Assembly (NCBI GenBank): GCA_937941555.1
Contig: CALDHJ010000137.1
Span: forward strand, 1 to 6,925
Direction: 5' to 3'
Source: an uncultured Granulosicoccaceae bacterium
Lineage (GTDB): Bacteria > Pseudomonadota > Gammaproteobacteria > CALCKW01
DNA: 6,925 nucleotides
In this document: positions 5,635-6,925 of the stretch, piece by piece
How positions within the stretch are numbered: the stretch's first letter is position 1
How the letters are laid out: each line of letters opens with the position of its first letter
Notes under the pieces: model-generated
What the model was told of the DNA's origin: nothing
What the model saw: the letters and a program-made list of their open reading frames with translations, nothing else
The model's database searches: none
Made by a program: the position numbers and the translations under genes

Positions 5635-6925
5635 CCGGGGTTGCGATATTTGTTGTGGCGCTGCTCGCGCTGTTGATCGGGTTTCCGGTCGCGTTCACCT
5701 TTGCCGGCATCGGCATCCTCTTCGTGTGCCTCTTTGCCGAGCCCAGTCAGCTCGCGCAGATTCCCTACCGGATCTATTCGAACATGGGAGACAACGGCGA
5801 GGGCATCGTATTGATGGCCATTCCGCTGTTCATCTTCATGGGGTTGATCCTGCAGCGGACCAAACTCTCCGAGCAGTTGCTCGAGTCCATGGGCCGTCTC
5901 TTTGGCGGGCTGCGTGGCGGGCTTGCGATCTCAACCGTCCTGGTCGGGGCGGTGCTCGCCGCGTCCACCGGCGTGGTCGGTGCGAGCGTCGTCGCGATGG
6001 GGCTGATTTCATTGCCGGTCATGCAGCGCTACGGCTACGACACCGCGCTCTCGACCGGCACCATTTCGGCGTCCGGCACGCTGGGTCAGCTGATTCCGCC
6101 GTCGATCGTACTGATCATTCTCGGTGACGTGCTCAACGTGCCTGTTGGCGACCTGTTTCGCGCGGCAGTTGTGCCGGGCCTGGTCCTGATCGGGTGCTAC
6201 ATCGCGTACATCGTGGTGGTCTGTCACTTCAAACCGTCGCTCGCGCCGGCGATTCCGCTCGGTGATCTCGAGCAAAATCGACTCGCGGTGGTGCGCCAGG
6301 CGCTCTGGGCTGTCGTGCCGCCGCTCGCGCTGATCCTGATCGTGTTGGGCTCGATATTCAGCGGGGTCGCTACACCGACCGAGTCCTCGGCGCTGGGGTG
6401 TGTCGGGGCGGCGCTGCTCGCGGCCTTGTACGGGAAGTTCAACCTCAGGGTGTTGTGGGAGAGCGCGCGGGAAACCGTGAAGATCACCGCCATGGTGTTT
6501 GCCGTTCTGATCGGCGCGTCGATTTTCTCCATGGGGTTTTCCTACACCGGCGGGGAAGAACAGATCGAGGCACTACTGCACGCGGTACCCGGCGAGCGCT
6601 GGGGATTTCTGTTGTTCACGATGCTGCTGATCACCTTGCTCGGTTTCTTTCTCGACTACATCGAGATCTCATACATCGTGCTGCCGCTGATTCTGGTGGT
6701 GATCGAGTCCCTCGGCATCAACCTGATCTGGTTCGGCATCCTCGTGGCGATGAACCTGCAGACGTCCTTCCTTACGCCGCCATTCGGCTTCGCGCTCTTC
6801 TACCTCAAGGGGGTCGCCCCGCCGTCCGTGCAGACGCACCACATCTACCGTGGGGTGGTGCCCTTCATCGTGATACAGGTGGCGGTGTTGGTGACCTTGA
6901 TCGTGTTCCCGGAGTGGTTCGGGCT
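5631..6925 (+). CDS. dctM: TRAP transporter large membrane subunit, DctM family (3' end cut)
   Basis: Large transport subunit that forms the substrate and ion pathway. The frame is open from ATG 5631 to the window edge: 431 full codons with no stop or frameshift. Since the family is usually about 425-460 residues, only a short C-terminal tail should be missing. Many hydrophobic segments cover the protein. Conserved pieces, in order: GFPVAFTFAGIG (17-28), IPLFIFMGLIL (64-74), AASTGVVGASVVAMG (110-124), SGTLGQLIPPSIVLIILGD (148-166), ATPTESSALG (247-256), LDYIEISYIVLPLI (341-354) and NLQTSFLTPPFGFALFYLKG (375-394). The two x-T-P or I-P-P re-entrant hairpin motifs are those linked to substrate and sodium binding in the ion-transporter fold. 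The FLTPPFGFALFYLKG form fits the subgroup paired with TakP-like binding proteins. The start overlaps the dctQ stop by ATGA. Confidence 0.95.
   Translation, partial: MTGVAIFVVALLALLIGFPVAFTFAGIGILFVCLFAEPSQLAQIPYRIYSNMGDNGEGIVLMAIPLFIFMGLILQRTKLSEQLLESMGRLFGGLRGGLAISTVLVGAVLAASTGVVGASVVAMGLISLPVMQRYGYDTALSTGTISASGTLGQLIPPSIVLIILGDVLNVPVGDLFRAAVVPGLVLIGCYIAYIVVVCHFKPSLAPAIPLGDLEQNRLAVVRQALWAVVPPLALILIVLGSIFSGVATPTESSALGCVGAALLAALYGKFNLRVLWESARETVKITAMVFAVLIGASIFSMGFSYTGGEEQIEALLHAVPGERWGFLLFTMLLITLLGFFLDYIEISYIVLPLILVVIESLGINLIWFGILVAMNLQTSFLTPPFGFALFYLKGVAPPSVQTHHIYRGVVPFIVIQVAVLVTLIVFPEWFG

Noticed and set aside
5612..6127. 171-residue plus-strand open frame overlapping dctQ and dctM
   Set aside because: Out of frame with dctM, which is continuous and well conserved from 5631; Arg/His-rich shadow.

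Overview
The window is GC-rich, densely coded proteobacterial DNA. The tripartite TRAP uptake genes, a CaiB/BaiF-type CoA transferase, a GstB-like glutathione transferase, a formylglycine-type sulfatase and a CARDB-like lipoprotein together suggest a heterotrophic, probably marine, gamma- or alphaproteobacterium. That placement is inference from gene content. No 16S, tRNA or species marker is present.

Layout. (1) Bases 1-164, minus strand: N-terminus of a sulfatase cut by the window edge just after the Cys-Cys-Pro of its active-site motif. (2) 275-1054, plus: a small lipoprotein with two similar Cys-paired beta-type repeats, divergent from the sulfatase. (3) 1137-3169, minus: a two-gene operon, read from the right as CoA transferase then GST-fold protein, coupled by an ATGA stop/start overlap. 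It converges on the lipoprotein gene. (4) 3170-3407: a 238-base divergent control region. (5) 3408-3719, plus: a 103-residue stand-alone OmpR-type winged-helix protein with no receiver domain. (6) 3898-6925, plus: a TRAP transporter operon in the order periplasmic binding protein, small membrane subunit, large membrane subunit. The last gene is open at the right edge and nearly complete. Two sequence structures stand out here: a direct repeat abutting an 8-bp inverted repeat upstream of the binding-protein gene, and a perfect 10-bp-stem hairpin between the binding-protein and membrane-subunit genes.

How the parts may work together. The TRAP proteins resemble the TakP-type group that carries 2-oxoacids and related carboxylates. 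A carboxylate importer beside a CoA transferase is compatible with uptake of an organic acid followed by its activation to a CoA thioester, with the GST-fold protein as an accessory enzyme. The winged-helix protein between the two transcription units is a candidate local regulator. The protein families are well supported by sequence; the shared pathway, the substrate and the regulatory link are hypotheses. I do not see a clearly new defence, mobile or RNA system. The most unusual items are the orphan winged-helix gene with its nearby repeat, and the loss of the usual Ser in the GST active-site loop.
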